NCBI RefSeq assembly: GCF_008039615.1
Contig: NZ_VDUZ01000013.1
Coordinates: forward strand, 1-64,000
Direction of reading: 5' to 3'
Length of the DNA stretch: 64,000 bases
DNA from: Vineibacter terrae
GTDB lineage: Bacteria; Pseudomonadota; Alphaproteobacteria; Reyranellales; Reyranellaceae
The notes under the pieces were generated by a model. It searched no databases, was not told where the DNA came from, and was given only the letters and a program-made list of their open reading frames with translations. The position numbers and the translations under genes are program-made. Shown here one piece after another: positions 41,551 through 52,424 of this stretch. How positions within the stretch are numbered: position 1 is the first letter of the stretch; the number at the start of each line of letters is the position of its first letter.

Positions 41551-43260
41551 ATGCGGATTGCTCCCGGCGCGTTTGCTCTGAAGGTCTTTCCAATCCTCGC
41601 CCAGCTCGCCTCCTACAGGCGCGGATGGCTGAGATTCGACGTCCTGGCCGGCCTTTCGGTTGCGGCTGTGGCGCTGCCGACGGCTATTGCCTATCCGGCT
41701 ATTGCCAACTTGCCGGTCGAAGTGGGGCTGTACGCGGCCATCGTGCCTGCGGTCGGTTACGCACTCTTCGGTCCGTCCCGGCAGCTGATGATAGGGCCGG
41801 ACACAGGAACGACGATCGTGCTCGCAGCGGCCCTTGTTCAGCTCGGTATTGCCGGCCCGGACGAGCGGGTAGCAGCGGCGGCGGCGCTTGCCACACTGAC
41901 CGGCCTGTTCTGCCTGCTTGCAGGCCTCGTGCGCTTCGGCTTCGTCGCGAACTTTCTTTCCCGGCCTGTTCTCCTGGGCTTCCTGGCCGGCGTCGCCCTG
42001 AGCCTGCTGATCGGCCAGATTGGGCGGCTGACAAGCATCCGGATCGAGTCTGAGGGCTTGTTGCGGCCGATCCTCGAACTGGTGTCGAAGGTGGGGCAGG
42101 CGCATCTGCCCACGGTGCTCACCGGTTTCGGGCTGCTTCTTCTCCTGCGCATCCTGCGTGCTGTCGCGCCACGGTTTCCCGGTCCTCTTGTGGCGATTGT
42201 CGTGGGCCTGCTCGTGGCGTGGGCTGCCGACCTTCCGCGCCATGGCGTGGCTGTCGTTGGGACCATCCCGACGGTACTGCCGACGCCGGGCTTACGCTGG
42301 CCGGCGGGAGTCGGGTTGGATGAGCTTGCCCTTGCGGCGCTGGGTGTTCTGCTCGTGAGCTTCGGCAGCGGCATAATCACGGCCCGCAGCTTCGGCGCGA
42401 AAAATCACTCTTACGTCGACAGCAACCGCGAGCTGCTTGGCTTTGGCGCTGCGAATCTCGCGTCGGGTCTTTTCGGCGGCTTCCCTGTGACCGCCTCCGA
42501 CTCGCGCACGGCGGTGAATGATGCGGTCGGCGGGAAGACCCAGGTAGCGGCGTTGGTGTCGGCGGCCGCTCTGCTGGGCTCGGTGCTCTTCCTGGGCAAC
42601 GTGCTCGCCTGGTTGCCGATCGCGGCCCTGGGGGCGGTGCTGGCATCCGCAGCGATCGACCTGATCGACGTGCGTTCGCTCGCCTCGCTCTGGCGGATGA
42701 GCCGGATCGAGTTCATGGTCGCGATCGGCACTATCCTCGGTGTCGTCGTGTTCGGCGTGTTGAAAGGCGTGATCCTGGCGGCAGGGGCGACGCTCGCCCA
42801 TTTGCTGTGGCTTGCCTCGCAACCACGTGACGCGCAGCTCGGCACCATTCCAGGTCGCGACGGGCTCTATAAGCTCCACATCCACGCCGACGCGCGAGCG
42901 CTGCCCGGGCTCGTCCTCTACCTCGTCCAGGCCGGCCTCGTATTCTTCAACGCGGAGTACGTCAAAGCCCGCATTCTTGCGATCGCGGACTCGCAAGAAA
43001 CGCCTCCCGCGTGGTTCCTGCTCGACGGCAGCGCCATCAATCACCTGGATAGCACGGCAGTGGAGATGCTGGAGGAGGTGCGGATCGAGCTTGGTCGGCG
43101 CGGGATCGCATTCGGCATCGCGGGGCTGCACAGCGGTCCGCGAGTGATGATCGACCAGTCTGGCCTGAGCGATCGCATGGGTCGCAGCATGCTGTTCGAA
43201 TCCGCCGAGGCTGGCGCGGCCGCATTCCAGGCACGATCTTCGCGCCAGTCAATGGCCTGA
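41551..43260 (+). CDS. SulP-family anion transporter with STAS domain
   Basis: The 569-residue protein has about 11-14 membrane helices. The family motif region FDVLAGLSVAAVALPTAIAY is at residues 25-45, and FGGFPVTASDSRTAVND is in the core. A C-terminal STAS domain (about 440-550) contains WFLLDGSAINHLDSTAVEML. SulP proteins carry sulphate, bicarbonate or dicarboxylates. GGAG lies 6 bp before the chosen ATG; an upstream TTG is possible. It follows the CHAD gene by 27 bp. Confidence 0.9.
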   Translation: MRIAPGAFALKVFPILAQLASYRRGWLRFDVLAGLSVAAVALPTAIAYPAIANLPVEVGLYAAIVPAVGYALFGPSRQLMIGPDTGTTIVLAAALVQLGIAGPDERVAAAAALATLTGLFCLLAGLVRFGFVANFLSRPVLLGFLAGVALSLLIGQIGRLTSIRIESEGLLRPILELVSKVGQAHLPTVLTGFGLLLLLRILRAVAPRFPGPLVAIVVGLLVAWAADLPRHGVAVVGTIPTVLPTPGLRWPAGVGLDELALAALGVLLVSFGSGIITARSFGAKNHSYVDSNRELLGFGAANLASGLFGGFPVTASDSRTAVNDAVGGKTQVAALVSAAALLGSVLFLGNVLAWLPIAALGAVLASAAIDLIDVRSLASLWRMSRIEFMVAIGTILGVVVFGVLKGVILAAGATLAHLLWLASQPRDAQLGTIPGRDGLYKLHIHADARALPGLVLYLVQAGLVFFNAEYVKARILAIADSQETPPAWFLLDGSAINHLDSTAVEMLEEVRIELGRRGIAFGIAGLHSGPRVMIDQSGLSDRMGRSMLFESAEAGAAAFQARSSRQSMA

Positions 43261-43279
43261 CGATGCGGCCCCGGCGGAA

Positions 43280-44101
43280 TCAGAACTTCGGCGGTACCAT
43301 CCTGTAGGGGTACTCGGGTTCCTCATAGCCGTGGCGCTTCTGCCGGTCCGGCAGCTTGATCTTCTCGCGCGGCACCTCTTCGTAGGGAACCTTGCTGAGA
43401 AGGTGGGTGATGATATTCAGGCGCGCGCGCCTCTTGTCATCGGAATGCGCGACGTACCACGGCGCCCAGGCCGTGTCGGTTGCGTTGAACATGTCGTCAC
43501 GTGCGCGCGAGTAGTCGTACCAGCGGCTGTACGACTTGAGGTCCATGGGTGACAGTTTCCAGATCTTGCGCTCGTCATCGATACGGGCTTCCAGGCGTCG
43601 CGTCTGCTCCTCCGGACTGACCTCCAGCCAGTACTTGATGAGGATCACGCCCGACTCGACGATCGTTCTTTCCACAGCTGGCACCGCAGACAGGAATTTC
43701 CTGGCCTGTTCCTCAGTGCAGAATCCCATGACGCGCTCGACACCCGCTCGATTGTACCAGCTGCGGTCGAAGATCACGATTTCTCCCGCCGCCGGCAGAT
43801 GGGATATATAGCGCTGGACGTACATCTGCGATCTTTCACGCTCGGTCGGCGCAGGAAGAGCGATGACGCGAAACACGCGGGGACTGACGCGCTCCATGAT
43901 CGCCTTGATCGTGCCGCCCTTGCCGGCGCCGTCGCGTCCCTCGAAAACGATGCAGATCTTGGCGCCGGTGGCCTTGACCCATTCCTGAAGCTTGACGAGC
44001 TCGACGTGCAGCTTGGCGAGCTCCTTGCGGTACTGCTTGTTTGTCAGCTTGTCCGGAGCGTCGGCCTCCAGGGCGTCATCCTTTCGCTGGTTCTTTGCCA
44101 T
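43280..44101 (-). CDS. ppk2: Polyphosphate kinase 2
   Basis: The 273-residue PPK2 transfers phosphate between polyphosphate and nucleotides. The P-loop is FEGRDGAGKGGTI (about 53-65), the Walker B/lid region is IVIFDRSWYNRAGVERVMGF, and the C-terminus is KRHGYEEPEYPYR. The start at 44101 follows AGGGAG by 7 bp; an in-frame ATG 10 codons earlier is less well placed. It converges with sulP, and with the CHAD gene it forms a polyphosphate neighbourhood. Confidence 0.92.
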   Translation of the reverse strand: MAKNQRKDDALEADAPDKLTNKQYRKELAKLHVELVKLQEWVKATGAKICIVFEGRDGAGKGGTIKAIMERVSPRVFRVIALPAPTERERSQMYVQRYISHLPAAGEIVIFDRSWYNRAGVERVMGFCTEEQARKFLSAVPAVERTIVESGVILIKYWLEVSPEEQTRRLEARIDDERKIWKLSPMDLKSYSRWYDYSRARDDMFNATDTAWAPWYVAHSDDKRRARLNIITHLLSKVPYEEVPREKIKLPDRQKRHGYEEPEYPYRMVPPKF

Positions 44102-44322
44102 CGCGTCACTCCCTGGTAGGGCTTTCGCCATCCGCGATCATAGGGCCGACGCAACCCAGCTGACATGCAGCCTGCTATCCCGAACTTGCACAAATGTGCT
44201 GGGGTGCTCGACGAACTTGGCGCCAGCAAAATGCGATATGCGATACGCGCGAGTGGTTGAACGGTAGTCGCCATCGGCCCTAAAGCGTGTACAATGAACT
44301 GGTTGGTCTGGGGAGAACAACA

Positions 44323-44769
44323 ATGGCTAAGCAGTGGGGGACAGCCGCGGGCGCGGTGCTGGCCTCGTTCGTTTGCGGCGCGGGCATGCTGGCGCCGGCG
44401 ATCGCCCAAGCGCCATCCGGCACGGTGGAAATCAACCAGGTGCAGATAGCCTTCCTGGTGAGCGGCAACCTTGGCAGCGGCAAGATCCAGTTCCAAGGCC
44501 GGACCTACAGCTTCTCCATTGGCGGCCTGGGTATAGGTGGCATCGGGATCAACAGGCTCGACGCTGTCGGCACGGTATACGGCCTCACCCGCATCGAACA
44601 ATTTCCCGGCCTGTACGGCGGCGCCCGGACAGGCATAGCAGCCGGCGACACCGGCCGCGGCCAGCTATGGCTGGAGAACACCAACGGTGTGAGGATGAAC
44701 CTGAGAGCCAGACGCGAGGGCTTGGCGCTGACGGTCGGCGCTGACGGCATCGTCGTCCAGATGAAATAG
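44323..44769 (+). CDS. Secreted protein of unknown function (148 aa)
   Basis: The signal peptide ends near AIAQAPSG. The mature part is Gly-rich and predicted all-beta, with SIGGLGIGGIGINRLDAVGT, YGLTRIEQFPGLYGGARTGI and LRARREGLALTVGADGIV. GGGGAG precedes the ATG. It is the first of two secreted proteins ahead of the RND pump genes, 19 bp from the next start. It may act in the envelope together with the pump. Confidence 0.72.
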   Translation: MAKQWGTAAGAVLASFVCGAGMLAPAIAQAPSGTVEINQVQIAFLVSGNLGSGKIQFQGRTYSFSIGGLGIGGIGINRLDAVGTVYGLTRIEQFPGLYGGARTGIAAGDTGRGQLWLENTNGVRMNLRARREGLALTVGADGIVVQMK

Positions 44770-44788
44770 GCGGACTGTGGAGGCGAGG

Positions 44789-45325
44789 ATGATTACACGG
44801 GTCATCGCGCGGACCATCCTGTCCGCCTTGCTCGGCCTTGCCATGGTCGGCGCGGCGCAGGCGCAGTCCGAGGAGACCGAGATCGCGGCATTTTCGGTGG
44901 TGCGGGGCAAGGGCAGCGGATTCAAGGTCGCCGAGAAGCTCGGCACGTTTGTGGGCACGCTCGAGGGCCCCTTCTTCGTCGATGGCGGGGAAGGGCCGGT
45001 GAAGGCGGGTAGTCTCGTCTGCTCGGCAACGCTGGAGATCAAGACCGAGGATCGCGCGTACAAAGGCAGTGGCCGCTGCCTCATTGCGGGAGAGGAAGGC
45101 GGCGAGGTCTACGGCCAGTGGACGTGCGAAGGCCATTTCCTTGTCGGCTGCAGCGGCGTGTTCACCCTGACCGGGGGGACCAACCGGTTCGCCGGCATAA
45201 CAGGCGGCGGGCCGATGACCATGCGCACCAGCGTCGGCAAGCTCGGCGCTGGAACGGCCGTGAGCCAGAATGTCGAAGTAGAGGGCATCTTGTTTTGGCG
45301 GGAGTTGAAATACAAGCTGCCATGA
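44789..45325 (+). CDS. Secreted beta-barrel-like protein of unknown function (178 aa)
   Basis: A signal peptide (MITRVIARTILSALLGLAMV, then GAAQAQ) is followed by a beta-rich body with four Cys and the segment CSGVFTLTGGTNRFAGITGG. This resembles a family of exported proteins with lipocalin/allene-oxide-cyclase-like features, but I cannot name it with confidence. GGAGGCGAGG precedes the ATG. Its stop overlaps the RND adaptor start, so it is in the efflux operon. Confidence 0.68.
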   Translation: MITRVIARTILSALLGLAMVGAAQAQSEETEIAAFSVVRGKGSGFKVAEKLGTFVGTLEGPFFVDGGEGPVKAGSLVCSATLEIKTEDRAYKGSGRCLIAGEEGGEVYGQWTCEGHFLVGCSGVFTLTGGTNRFAGITGGGPMTMRTSVGKLGAGTAVSQNVEVEGILFWRELKYKLP

Positions 45326-46578
45326 CCCGCCTTGACGCCCGTTCTGCAAAGAGTCTGCCTGCGTGCGAAGGGGAGGGTGTGTTGCACGGTTCTTCGAAGC
45401 GAGGACAGAGGCACGAGCGCCGGCCCGTGCTGTTTGCCGCGTTGCTGGCCCTGGGCCTCGTCGCTGCCGGGATACCGGCCGATGCCTTTGCGCAGCAGGC
45501 AGGGGCACCCGCGGTCGGTGTGGTGAAGGCGGAGCGACGGCCGATTACCACGACGTTCGACTTCGTCGGCCGCGTCGAGGCGATCGGCAAGGTGGATCTG
45601 CGCGCTCGGGTCACCGGCTTCCTGCAGGAGCGGGCCTTCGAGGAAGGCACGGAGGTGACCGAAAACGAGCTGCTGTTCAAGATCGAGCCGTCGCAGTTTC
45701 AGGCCGAGGTTGAGCAGCGCAAGGCGGACCTGGCGTCGGCGCAGGCCGAACTGGTCAACAAGAAGCTTGATCTGACGCGCGCGCAGGAGTTGGAGCGAAC
45801 CCAGGTCGGGACCCGAGTGCGCCTCGAGAACGCCACAGCGGCGCAGCAAAAGGCCGATGCCGCGGTAATGGGAGCTGAGGCGGCTCTCAAGCTTGCCGAA
45901 ATCAATCTTGGATACACCGAGATCCGTGCCCCTCTTGCGGGCAAGATCGGCCGGTCCACCTACACGGTCGGTGCGCTGGTTGGCTCCGATGCGGGCACCC
46001 TGGCGACGATCGTGAGCCAGGACCCGATGCGGGTGTCGTTCCCGATCTCGGTGCGCGAGGGCTTCGCGATCCGGGAGCGGCTGGGTGGCGGCAACGGGGC
46101 CGCCGCCAATGTCCGCGTCCGGATCAAGCTGCCGGATGGATCGGACTACCCGCATCTGGGCAAGATTGACTTTGTCGACAGTCAGGTTGACCGCAGCACG
46201 GATACCGTCCTGATACGTGCGACCCTTGCCAATCCGGTGATACGCAAAGGCAGCGGCAACGCGCGTGATCTGATCGACGGTGCCGTCGTCACCGTCAAGA
46301 TCGAGGGTTCCGAACCGCAGATGGCGGTCACTGTGCCGCGCAGCGCCATGCTGGTGGATCAGCAGGGGCCGTACGTCATCGTGGTCGACAAGGAGTCGCT
46401 TGCCCAGGTTCGCCGGGTGCGCATTGGGCAGGGAACGGCCGAGATCGCAGCTATCGATTCGGGCCTCGAGGCCGGCGAGATGGTTGTCGTCGAAGGCGTG
46501 CAGCGCGTGCGGCCCGGCCAGCCGGTGACGCCAACGCCTGTAGTGCCCGCGACCCGCCAAGATCGGATGCCCAAATGA
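45322..46578 (+). CDS. RND efflux periplasmic adaptor (MFP)
   Basis: The 418-residue adaptor links an inner-membrane RND pump to an outer-membrane channel. After a signal region (about 35-55), segments include the barrel-sandwich half-motif [20 protein letters not shown] (continuing ERAFEEGT), a coiled-coil hairpin (about 125-185) and [17 protein letters not shown]. The ATG overlaps the preceding stop (ATGA), and its own stop overlaps the pump start. Confidence 0.9.
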   Translation: MTRLDARSAKSLPACEGEGVLHGSSKRGQRHERRPVLFAALLALGLVAAGIPADAFAQQAGAPAVGVVKAERRPITTTFDFVGRVEAIGKVDLRARVTGFLQERAFEEGTEVTENELLFKIEPSQFQAEVEQRKADLASAQAELVNKKLDLTRAQELERTQVGTRVRLENATAAQQKADAAVMGAEAALKLAEINLGYTEIRAPLAGKIGRSTYTVGALVGSDAGTLATIVSQDPMRVSFPISVREGFAIRERLGGGNGAAANVRVRIKLPDGSDYPHLGKIDFVDSQVDRSTDTVLIRATLANPVIRKGSGNARDLIDGAVVTVKIEGSEPQMAVTVPRSAMLVDQQGPYVIVVDKESLAQVRRVRIGQGTAEIAAIDSGLEAGEMVVVEGVQRVRPGQPVTPTPVVPATRQDRMPK

Positions 46579-49500
46579 TCTCGTCCGTCTTTGTCGATCG
46601 GCCCAGGATGGCGATCGTGATCGCGATCGTCATGACGATCGCCGGCCTGCTCGCGATGAGCCGCATCCCGGTCGCACAGCTTCCCGACATCGTGCCCCCC
46701 CAGGTGCAGGTCTCGACCAACTATCCTGGCGCCTCTGCCGCTGTCGTCGAGTCGACCGTCGCTCAGGTGATCGAGCAGGAGGTCGTCGGCGTCGACAAGA
46801 TGATCTATATGAAGTCGACGAGCGCAGATGACGGCTCCTACACGCTGAACATCAGCTTCGAGCTCGGCACCAACCCCGACATCAACACGGTCAACGCCAA
46901 CAATCGCGTCCAGTCGGCACTGTCGAAGCTGCCCAGTGATGTCCAGCGCAACGGCGTGACGGTCAAGAAGAAATCAACCGCCATCCTGCAGTTCCTCACC
47001 GTCTACTCCCCAGGCGCCAAGCTCGATTCGCTGTTCGTCAGCAACTACGCCGTCATCAACGTTGTCGACGAGCTGAAGCGCGTACCCGGCATCGGTGACG
47101 TCTTCGTGTTCGGCCAGACGGACTACTCGATGCGGATCTGGTTCCAGACCGATCGCCTGACCGGACTGCAGGTCACCCCGGGTGACGTCATCGCCGCCAT
47201 CCAGAGCCAGAACGTGCAGGCGCCGGCCGGACGCATCGGTGCCCGGCCGATCTCCGAGGATCAACAGTTCCAGCTGAACATTCAGACCAAGGGGCGGCTC
47301 GTCACGGCGGAGGAGTTTGGCGAGATCATCATTCGCGCCAATTCGGACGGCTCGTTGCTGCGTGTGCGCGACGTTGCGCGCATCGAGCTGGGGGCCAAGA
47401 CGGAAGACATTGCGACGCGGCTGGACGGTGCCCCGGCGCTGGGCATCGTCACGTATCTGGCGCCGGGCGCCAACGCCGTGCAGACCGCCGATCGTGTGCG
47501 CGAGACCATGGAGCGTCTGGCCAAGCGCTTTCCCGATGGTCTGGCCTGGAAGCCGATCTATGACGCGACCCAGTTCGTGAAGGACACGGTCGAGGTCGTC
47601 ATTCACACGCTGTTCGAAGCCTTCATCCTGGTCGTGCTGGTGGTCTTCATCTTCCTGGGCAATCTGCGCGCGACGCTGATTCCCGCGATCGCGGTGCCCG
47701 TAAGCCTGATCGCGACCTTCGTGGTGCTGAACGCGATGGGCTATTCGGCCAACACCGTGTCGCTTCTGGCGATGGTGCTGGCGATCGGCATCGTTGTCGA
47801 TGACGCCATCGTGGTCGTCGAGAACGTCGAGCGCGTGATGGAGGAAGACCATTCGCTCTCGCCCGCTGATGCGACCAAGAAGGCGATGGGCGAGATCACG
47901 GCTCCCATCATCGCCATCACGCTGGTTTTGCTGTCGGTATTCGTGCCGATCGGCTTCATTCCCGGCATCAGCGGGGAGCTGTTCAAGCAGTTCGCGGTGA
48001 CCATCAGCGTCTCGATGGTCTTCTCGGCGATCAACGCGCTCACGCTTTCGCCGGCGCTGTGCGCGATCCTGCTGCGGCATACGGAACGCCGGCCGAGAGT
48101 CATCGAGTACATGCAGGGCTGCATTGATCGTGTGCGCGACGGCTATGGCATGATTGTCGGACGTCTGGTGCGCGTGGCGGCGCTCAGCCTGGTGGCGACG
48201 GCAGTGTTCGGGGTCGCGACATGGTTTGCCATGCAGGCGACGCCCAGCGGGTTCCTGCCGGAGGAGGATCAGGGGGCCTTTTTCATCCACGTTCAGCTGC
48301 CGGATGGTGTGAGCACGTGGCGCACCGAAGCTGCCGTCAAGCAGATCGAGGAGATCGTCGCACCCCTTCCGGGAAAGAAGGATGCGCTCGCCGTCGTCGG
48401 CTACAATTTCATCGATGGGGTAGCCCAGGCGAATTCAGCCTTCCTGCTGGTATCGCTCAAGCCCTTCGCCGACCGCACGGAAGCCGCCGAGAGCGCCCAG
48501 GCGTTGATTCGGAAGACGGCGGCCGGGTTGCAGGATGTGCGGGTCGCCGTCGCGTTTCCCTTCAACCTGCCTCCCATCATCGGCCTTGGGACCGGGGGCG
48601 GCTTCGAGTACCAGCTGCAGAACCTCGAGGGGCGGGACCCGGCCGACATGGCGGCCGTGATGAGAGCCTTCATCGTCGCGGCCAATCAGGACCCGAAGCT
48701 GGCGCGCGTCAGCTCGACCTTCTCGGCGACTGCGCCCAGCCTGTTTCTCGATATCGATCGAGCCAAGGCGCAGACTCTCGGCGTGAAGATCAGCGACATC
48801 TTCAACGCCCTGCAGGCGACGCTTGGGGGCTACTACGTCAACGACTTCAACCTGTTCGGCCGCACCTGGCAGGTCAAGCTCCAGGCGCTGGCGGAGGATC
48901 GGGGGGCTGTGCCGGACATCTTCCGCATCCAGGTCCGCAGCTCGAGCGGGCAGATGGTGCCGATGCACAGCCTGGCACAACTTCGTATCGTGCAGGGCCC
49001 GCAGACGATCGTCCGCTACAACAACTCCCGCAGCGTCAACGTGCAGGGCGCGCCGCGGCCAGGGGTCAGCTCAGGCGACGCGCTGCTGGCCATGGAACAA
49101 TTGTCGGATCAATACCTGCCGGCAGGGTACAGCTACGAATGGACCACCACGGCCTTCCAGGAGCGCCGCGCTTCCGGGCAGATCGGGGCCATCCTGGCAA
49201 TGGCCGTTCTGTTCGCCTACCTGTTCCTGGTGGCGTTATATGAGAGCTGGACGATTCCCGTGCCGGTCCTGCTGTCCGTGGCGGTCGGCGTGCTGGGCGC
49301 CTTCGGTGGCATCATCGCCGGTGGTCTGGCGCTGGACCTGTACGCCCAAATCGGCATCGTCGTGCTGATCGCGCTCGCCGCCAAGAACGGCATCCTCATC
49401 GTCGAGTTCGCCAAGGAGCAGCGCGAGAGGGGGGTGCACCTGCTGCATGCGGCAACCGAGGGGTCGCGGTTGCGGTTCCGGCCCGTGATGATGACCTCGT

Positions 49501-49766
49501 TTGCGTTCATCCTCGGCCTGGTGCCCCTGGTCTGGGGCACCGGCGCTTCGCAGATCGCGCGTCGCTCTGTTTCGACGCCGGTCTTTACCGGCATGCTGGC
49601 GGCATCGATCGTCGGCATCTTTGTGATCCCGATGCTGTATGTCACCTTCCAGGCTGGACGCGAGTACGCCAAGGCGCGGCTGGCGGCTGGCTTGTTCACC
49701 AAGCTGCGTCCGGCGCCGCCGCCGCCCCACGCCGCCCAAGAGGGGCACACGGGCGCCGACGGCTGA
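46575..49766 (+). CDS. RND multidrug efflux permease (AcrB/HAE1 type)
   Basis: The 1063-residue inner-membrane proton antiporter has the 12-helix HAE1 layout. Recognisable are [16 protein letters not shown] with its proton-relay Asp residues, [11 protein letters not shown]-like [16 protein letters not shown], and the mirrored [20 protein letters not shown]. It forms a tripartite pump with the adaptor directly upstream (ATGA overlap). No TolC gene is nearby, so it probably uses a shared outer-membrane channel. Confidence 0.93.
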   Translation: MISSVFVDRPRMAIVIAIVMTIAGLLAMSRIPVAQLPDIVPPQVQVSTNYPGASAAVVESTVAQVIEQEVVGVDKMIYMKSTSADDGSYTLNISFELGTNPDINTVNANNRVQSALSKLPSDVQRNGVTVKKKSTAILQFLTVYSPGAKLDSLFVSNYAVINVVDELKRVPGIGDVFVFGQTDYSMRIWFQTDRLTGLQVTPGDVIAAIQSQNVQAPAGRIGARPISEDQQFQLNIQTKGRLVTAEEFGEIIIRANSDGSLLRVRDVARIELGAKTEDIATRLDGAPALGIVTYLAPGANAVQTADRVRETMERLAKRFPDGLAWKPIYDATQFVKDTVEVVIHTLFEAFILVVLVVFIFLGNLRATLIPAIAVPVSLIATFVVLNAMGYSANTVSLLAMVLAIGIVVDDAIVVVENVERVMEEDHSLSPADATKKAMGEITAPIIAITLVLLSVFVPIGFIPGISGELFKQFAVTISVSMVFSAINALTLSPALCAILLRHTERRPRVIEYMQGCIDRVRDGYGMIVGRLVRVAALSLVATAVFGVATWFAMQATPSGFLPEEDQGAFFIHVQLPDGVSTWRTEAAVKQIEEIVAPLPGKKDALAVVGYNFIDGVAQANSAFLLVSLKPFADRTEAAESAQALIRKTAAGLQDVRVAVAFPFNLPPIIGLGTGGGFEYQLQNLEGRDPADMAAVMRAFIVAANQDPKLARVSSTFSATAPSLFLDIDRAKAQTLGVKISDIFNALQATLGGYYVNDFNLFGRTWQVKLQALAEDRGAVPDIFRIQVRSSSGQMVPMHSLAQLRIVQGPQTIVRYNNSRSVNVQGAPRPGVSSGDALLAMEQLSDQYLPAGYSYEWTTTAFQERRASGQIGAILAMAVLFAYLFLVALYESWTIPVPVLLSVAVGVLGAFGGIIAGGLALDLYAQIGIVVLIALAAKNGILIVEFAKEQRERGVHLLHAATEGSRLRFRPVMMTSFAFILGLVPLVWGTGASQIARRSVSTPVFTGMLAASIVGIFVIPMLYVTFQAGREYAKARLAAGLFTKLRPAPPPPHAAQEGHTGADG

Positions 49767-49863
49767 GCCTGGATATTCAAACGTCGATGCATCGGGCGAG
49801 CGCATCAGGGTGTGATCATCTTGGCGCACGAAGCTGCCTGCCAGGCAGCAAGAGGACCGTGAC

Positions 49864-51093
49864 ATGCCGCCCCTGGAGTACGTCGTCACCATAGCGGGCG
49901 CGGCTTCCTTGCTATGCGGTGTGCTCACCTTCGTCGCGGCGCTCGATCAACGCCGCCGCGTGGGGCGGCCGCGGGAACAGTGCGCGGTGCCGGTGACGGT
50001 CATCATCCCTGTCACGGGCGCGGCACCGTCGCTGGACGATCTGTACCGCCGGCTCCGACACCAGACCTGTCCGCCGACGCGGCTGCTCCTGGCGGTCGAA
50101 TCGGAGAGCGACCCGGCCTACCGCCGAGCCATCGGCCTGGCCGGTGCCAGCGCGTTTCCAATCGATGTCGTCGTGGCCGGATTGGCATGCCACGGCACCC
50201 AGAAATGCCACAACCTTGCCGTCGCGTTGCGGCGTGAAGACCTGCTCGAAGAATACGTCGTCCTGGCCGACGCGGACATAGCGCCGGAGCCGACCTGGTT
50301 GAGCGATCTGCTGATCCGGGTGCAGCGCCGCACGGCCGATATCGTGACCGGCTACCGCTGGCCGATGCCGACGGCGGTGAACCTGCCGACGATGCTCTAT
50401 GCATGGCTCGACAGGGCGGTGGCGACCTTGCCGAAATGGGACTTCCTGGGGCTTTGCTGGGGCGGGTCGCTCGCCGCACGCCGCGACACCTTGCGCGCGA
50501 TGGCAGCCGCCGATGTCCTCGGGCACGCCGTCACCGACGACCTCGCGCTGGCGGACGCGGCGCGGGCGCAATCGATGCGCGTGACGTTTCGCAGCACCGT
50601 GCTACTGCCGACGCCGGCGGCCCATACCTGGGAGTCGCTGCTGGCCTTCGGCATACGGCAGTATCAGTTCGTCCGCTTGTACCGGCCGTCCGCATGGTGG
50701 CTTGCCGTTGTGATCGTGGCGGTCAATCTGCTATGCAGCGACGCGCTGGTCGTCCTGGCGTTCTCGAGCGGCGCTGCGGCATTGCTGCTGCTGGCCAATG
50801 GGCTGGTGATGCTGTTGATATGCCTCGTACGCTTCGATATCAGCATGCGATGTGCCGCCACCGCACCGGGACCGCGCCACGAATGGTTGTTCCTTCTGAT
50901 GCCGTTTGCCGGCGTGCTCCTGCACAATCTGCATGCCTTCGTGCTGCTGCGCAGCTGGTCCTGCCGTCAGGTCGTGTGGGGCCGCTGGACCTATCGGCTT
51001 GAGGGATTGCAGGTGGTGGGGATCCGGCGGAGTGGTTGGGGCGCCCGCGATGCGGCGGCGCCGGGGGAGGTCGATGCGGTCATTGGCCAATAA
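49864..51093 (+). CDS. Membrane GT2-type glycosyltransferase (ceramide glucosyltransferase-like)
   Basis: The 409-residue protein has an N-terminal membrane helix, a GT-A domain with VPVTVIIPVTG and LADADIAPEPTWL (DxD), and LGHAVTDDLALAD as the acceptor-site Asp region. Hydrophobic helices follow (about 275-360), and GIRQYQFVRLY resembles the QxxRW position. The pattern matches GT21/HpnI-like enzymes that glycosylate membrane lipids. It overlaps the P450 start by 20 bp, so the two are coupled. Confidence 0.78.
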   Translation: MPPLEYVVTIAGAASLLCGVLTFVAALDQRRRVGRPREQCAVPVTVIIPVTGAAPSLDDLYRRLRHQTCPPTRLLLAVESESDPAYRRAIGLAGASAFPIDVVVAGLACHGTQKCHNLAVALRREDLLEEYVVLADADIAPEPTWLSDLLIRVQRRTADIVTGYRWPMPTAVNLPTMLYAWLDRAVATLPKWDFLGLCWGGSLAARRDTLRAMAAADVLGHAVTDDLALADAARAQSMRVTFRSTVLLPTPAAHTWESLLAFGIRQYQFVRLYRPSAWWLAVVIVAVNLLCSDALVVLAFSSGAAALLLLANGLVMLLICLVRFDISMRCAATAPGPRHEWLFLLMPFAGVLLHNLHAFVLLRSWSCRQVVWGRWTYRLEGLQVVGIRRSGWGARDAAAPGEVDAVIGQ

Positions 51094-52423
51094 GGTCGCC
51101 CTGTCATGCGTGACCTGGCTCACGGTGCGCTTCGCCCGGCGGCCGTTGCGGCTGTTCTGGGCCAGCCATTTCCGGCGCGATCTGCTGTGCTACGACCTGC
51201 CGTCCTTCCAGCTGGTGATCGGCAACTCGCGCGACGCGGTTCAGCGGGTCCTGGTCAGGGGGGCTGCCCAGTACCCCAAAAGCCGGGTGATGAAGCCGCT
51301 GCTGTCGCCGGTCATCGGCCGGGGGCTGTTCGCATCCGAGGATCCGGACGTCGCCACGATCCGCCGCATGTTCGTGCGCGCGATCGCCCAGGTCGATGAC
51401 GAGGCGGTCGTGGCAGCCAGCTTCCGCCTGCTGGAGGAGTACAAGGCACGCTGGCGCCGTGACGGGCTTCTGAAGCGGCTGCCCGTGTCGGCCGAGATGT
51501 CGCGCCTGACGGTGGACGTCGTGTCCGAATGCCTGTTCCGCATGCGCTTCACCGAGGCCGAGAGCGCCGCGTTCACGCGGCTGTTCTTCAGCTATCAGAA
51601 GCTGTCGAGCCCGCTGCGCCTGTTTCCCTGGGTGGGCAAGAGCGTGTTCGCGCCCATCCGCCGGTTCCGGCAGAAGCGGGTGGCGGAGCGCATGCGCGCG
51701 CTCATACGGAACCGGTTCGTGCACGCCCTGCGCGACGACTCGTCGCCGGCCGCTTCGGCGCCGTTCGCGCGGGCCGTCGCCGAGCGCGAGCGCACCGGCG
51801 AGGCACCGCTGTCGGACGAACGCCTGCTGGACGAGGTCGCGGTCATGCTGCTGGCCGGGCACGAGACCAGCGCCTCGGCCATGTCCTGGCTGCTGCGCGA
51901 GCTGGCCGGGAATGAGGCGCTGCAGCAGCGCCTGCGCCAGGACATGCAGGCATCCGGGGCGCCCGACACCCGGGCGGCGTCGGAGGCGTCGCTGCTGAAG
52001 TCGCTGATCAACGAGGTGCTGCGGCTCTATCCGCCGATCCCGATCTATCCCCGGGACGCGACGCAGGCGGACACGATCGAGGGCCGCCAGATCAAGGCCG
52101 GGGCCTTCGTGCTGGTCTCGCCCTGGCTCATCCACCGGCATGCGGAGCTGTGGGGCGACCCGCTGTCGTTCAACCCCGACCGCTTCCGCACGCCCTCGTC
52201 GGCAGACGCGGTGAACCGGTTCATGCCTTTCGGCTCGGGGCCACGGGCCTGCCCCGGCAGCCGATTCGCCATGGCCGAGATGCAGGCCCTGGTGAGCGGC
52301 ATCGTGCAGGCCTTCGACCTGCGCCCGGTGAAGGAGCCCGTGGCCCAGCCGCTGGGCAATCTGACGACACGGCCGGACCGCGAGATCCACGTGACGCTCG
52401 AGCCGTTGCCGGGCGCTGGTTGA
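51074..52423 (+). CDS. Cytochrome P450
   Basis: The 449-residue haem monooxygenase has I-helix AGHETSASAM, the K-helix ExxR in INEVLRLYPP, and the haem loop FMPFGSGPRACPGSRFAM with Cys 393 as haem ligand. The ATG at 51074 follows GGGGGAGG. Its location between a lipid-type glycosyltransferase and a PhyH dioxygenase suggests oxidative tailoring of a lipid or glycolipid. The substrate is unknown. Confidence 0.92.
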   Translation: MRSLANKVALSCVTWLTVRFARRPLRLFWASHFRRDLLCYDLPSFQLVIGNSRDAVQRVLVRGAAQYPKSRVMKPLLSPVIGRGLFASEDPDVATIRRMFVRAIAQVDDEAVVAASFRLLEEYKARWRRDGLLKRLPVSAEMSRLTVDVVSECLFRMRFTEAESAAFTRLFFSYQKLSSPLRLFPWVGKSVFAPIRRFRQKRVAERMRALIRNRFVHALRDDSSPAASAPFARAVAERERTGEAPLSDERLLDEVAVMLLAGHETSASAMSWLLRELAGNEALQQRLRQDMQASGAPDTRAASEASLLKSLINEVLRLYPPIPIYPRDATQADTIEGRQIKAGAFVLVSPWLIHRHAELWGDPLSFNPDRFRTPSSADAVNRFMPFGSGPRACPGSRFAMAEMQALVSGIVQAFDLRPVKEPVAQPLGNLTTRPDREIHVTLEPLPGAG

Positions 52424-52424
52424 C

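Noticed and set aside
46974-48290. 438-codon minus-strand open frame, His/Asp/Arg-rich
   Set aside because: It is the complement of the RND permease gene and has a typical His/Arg-rich antisense composition.
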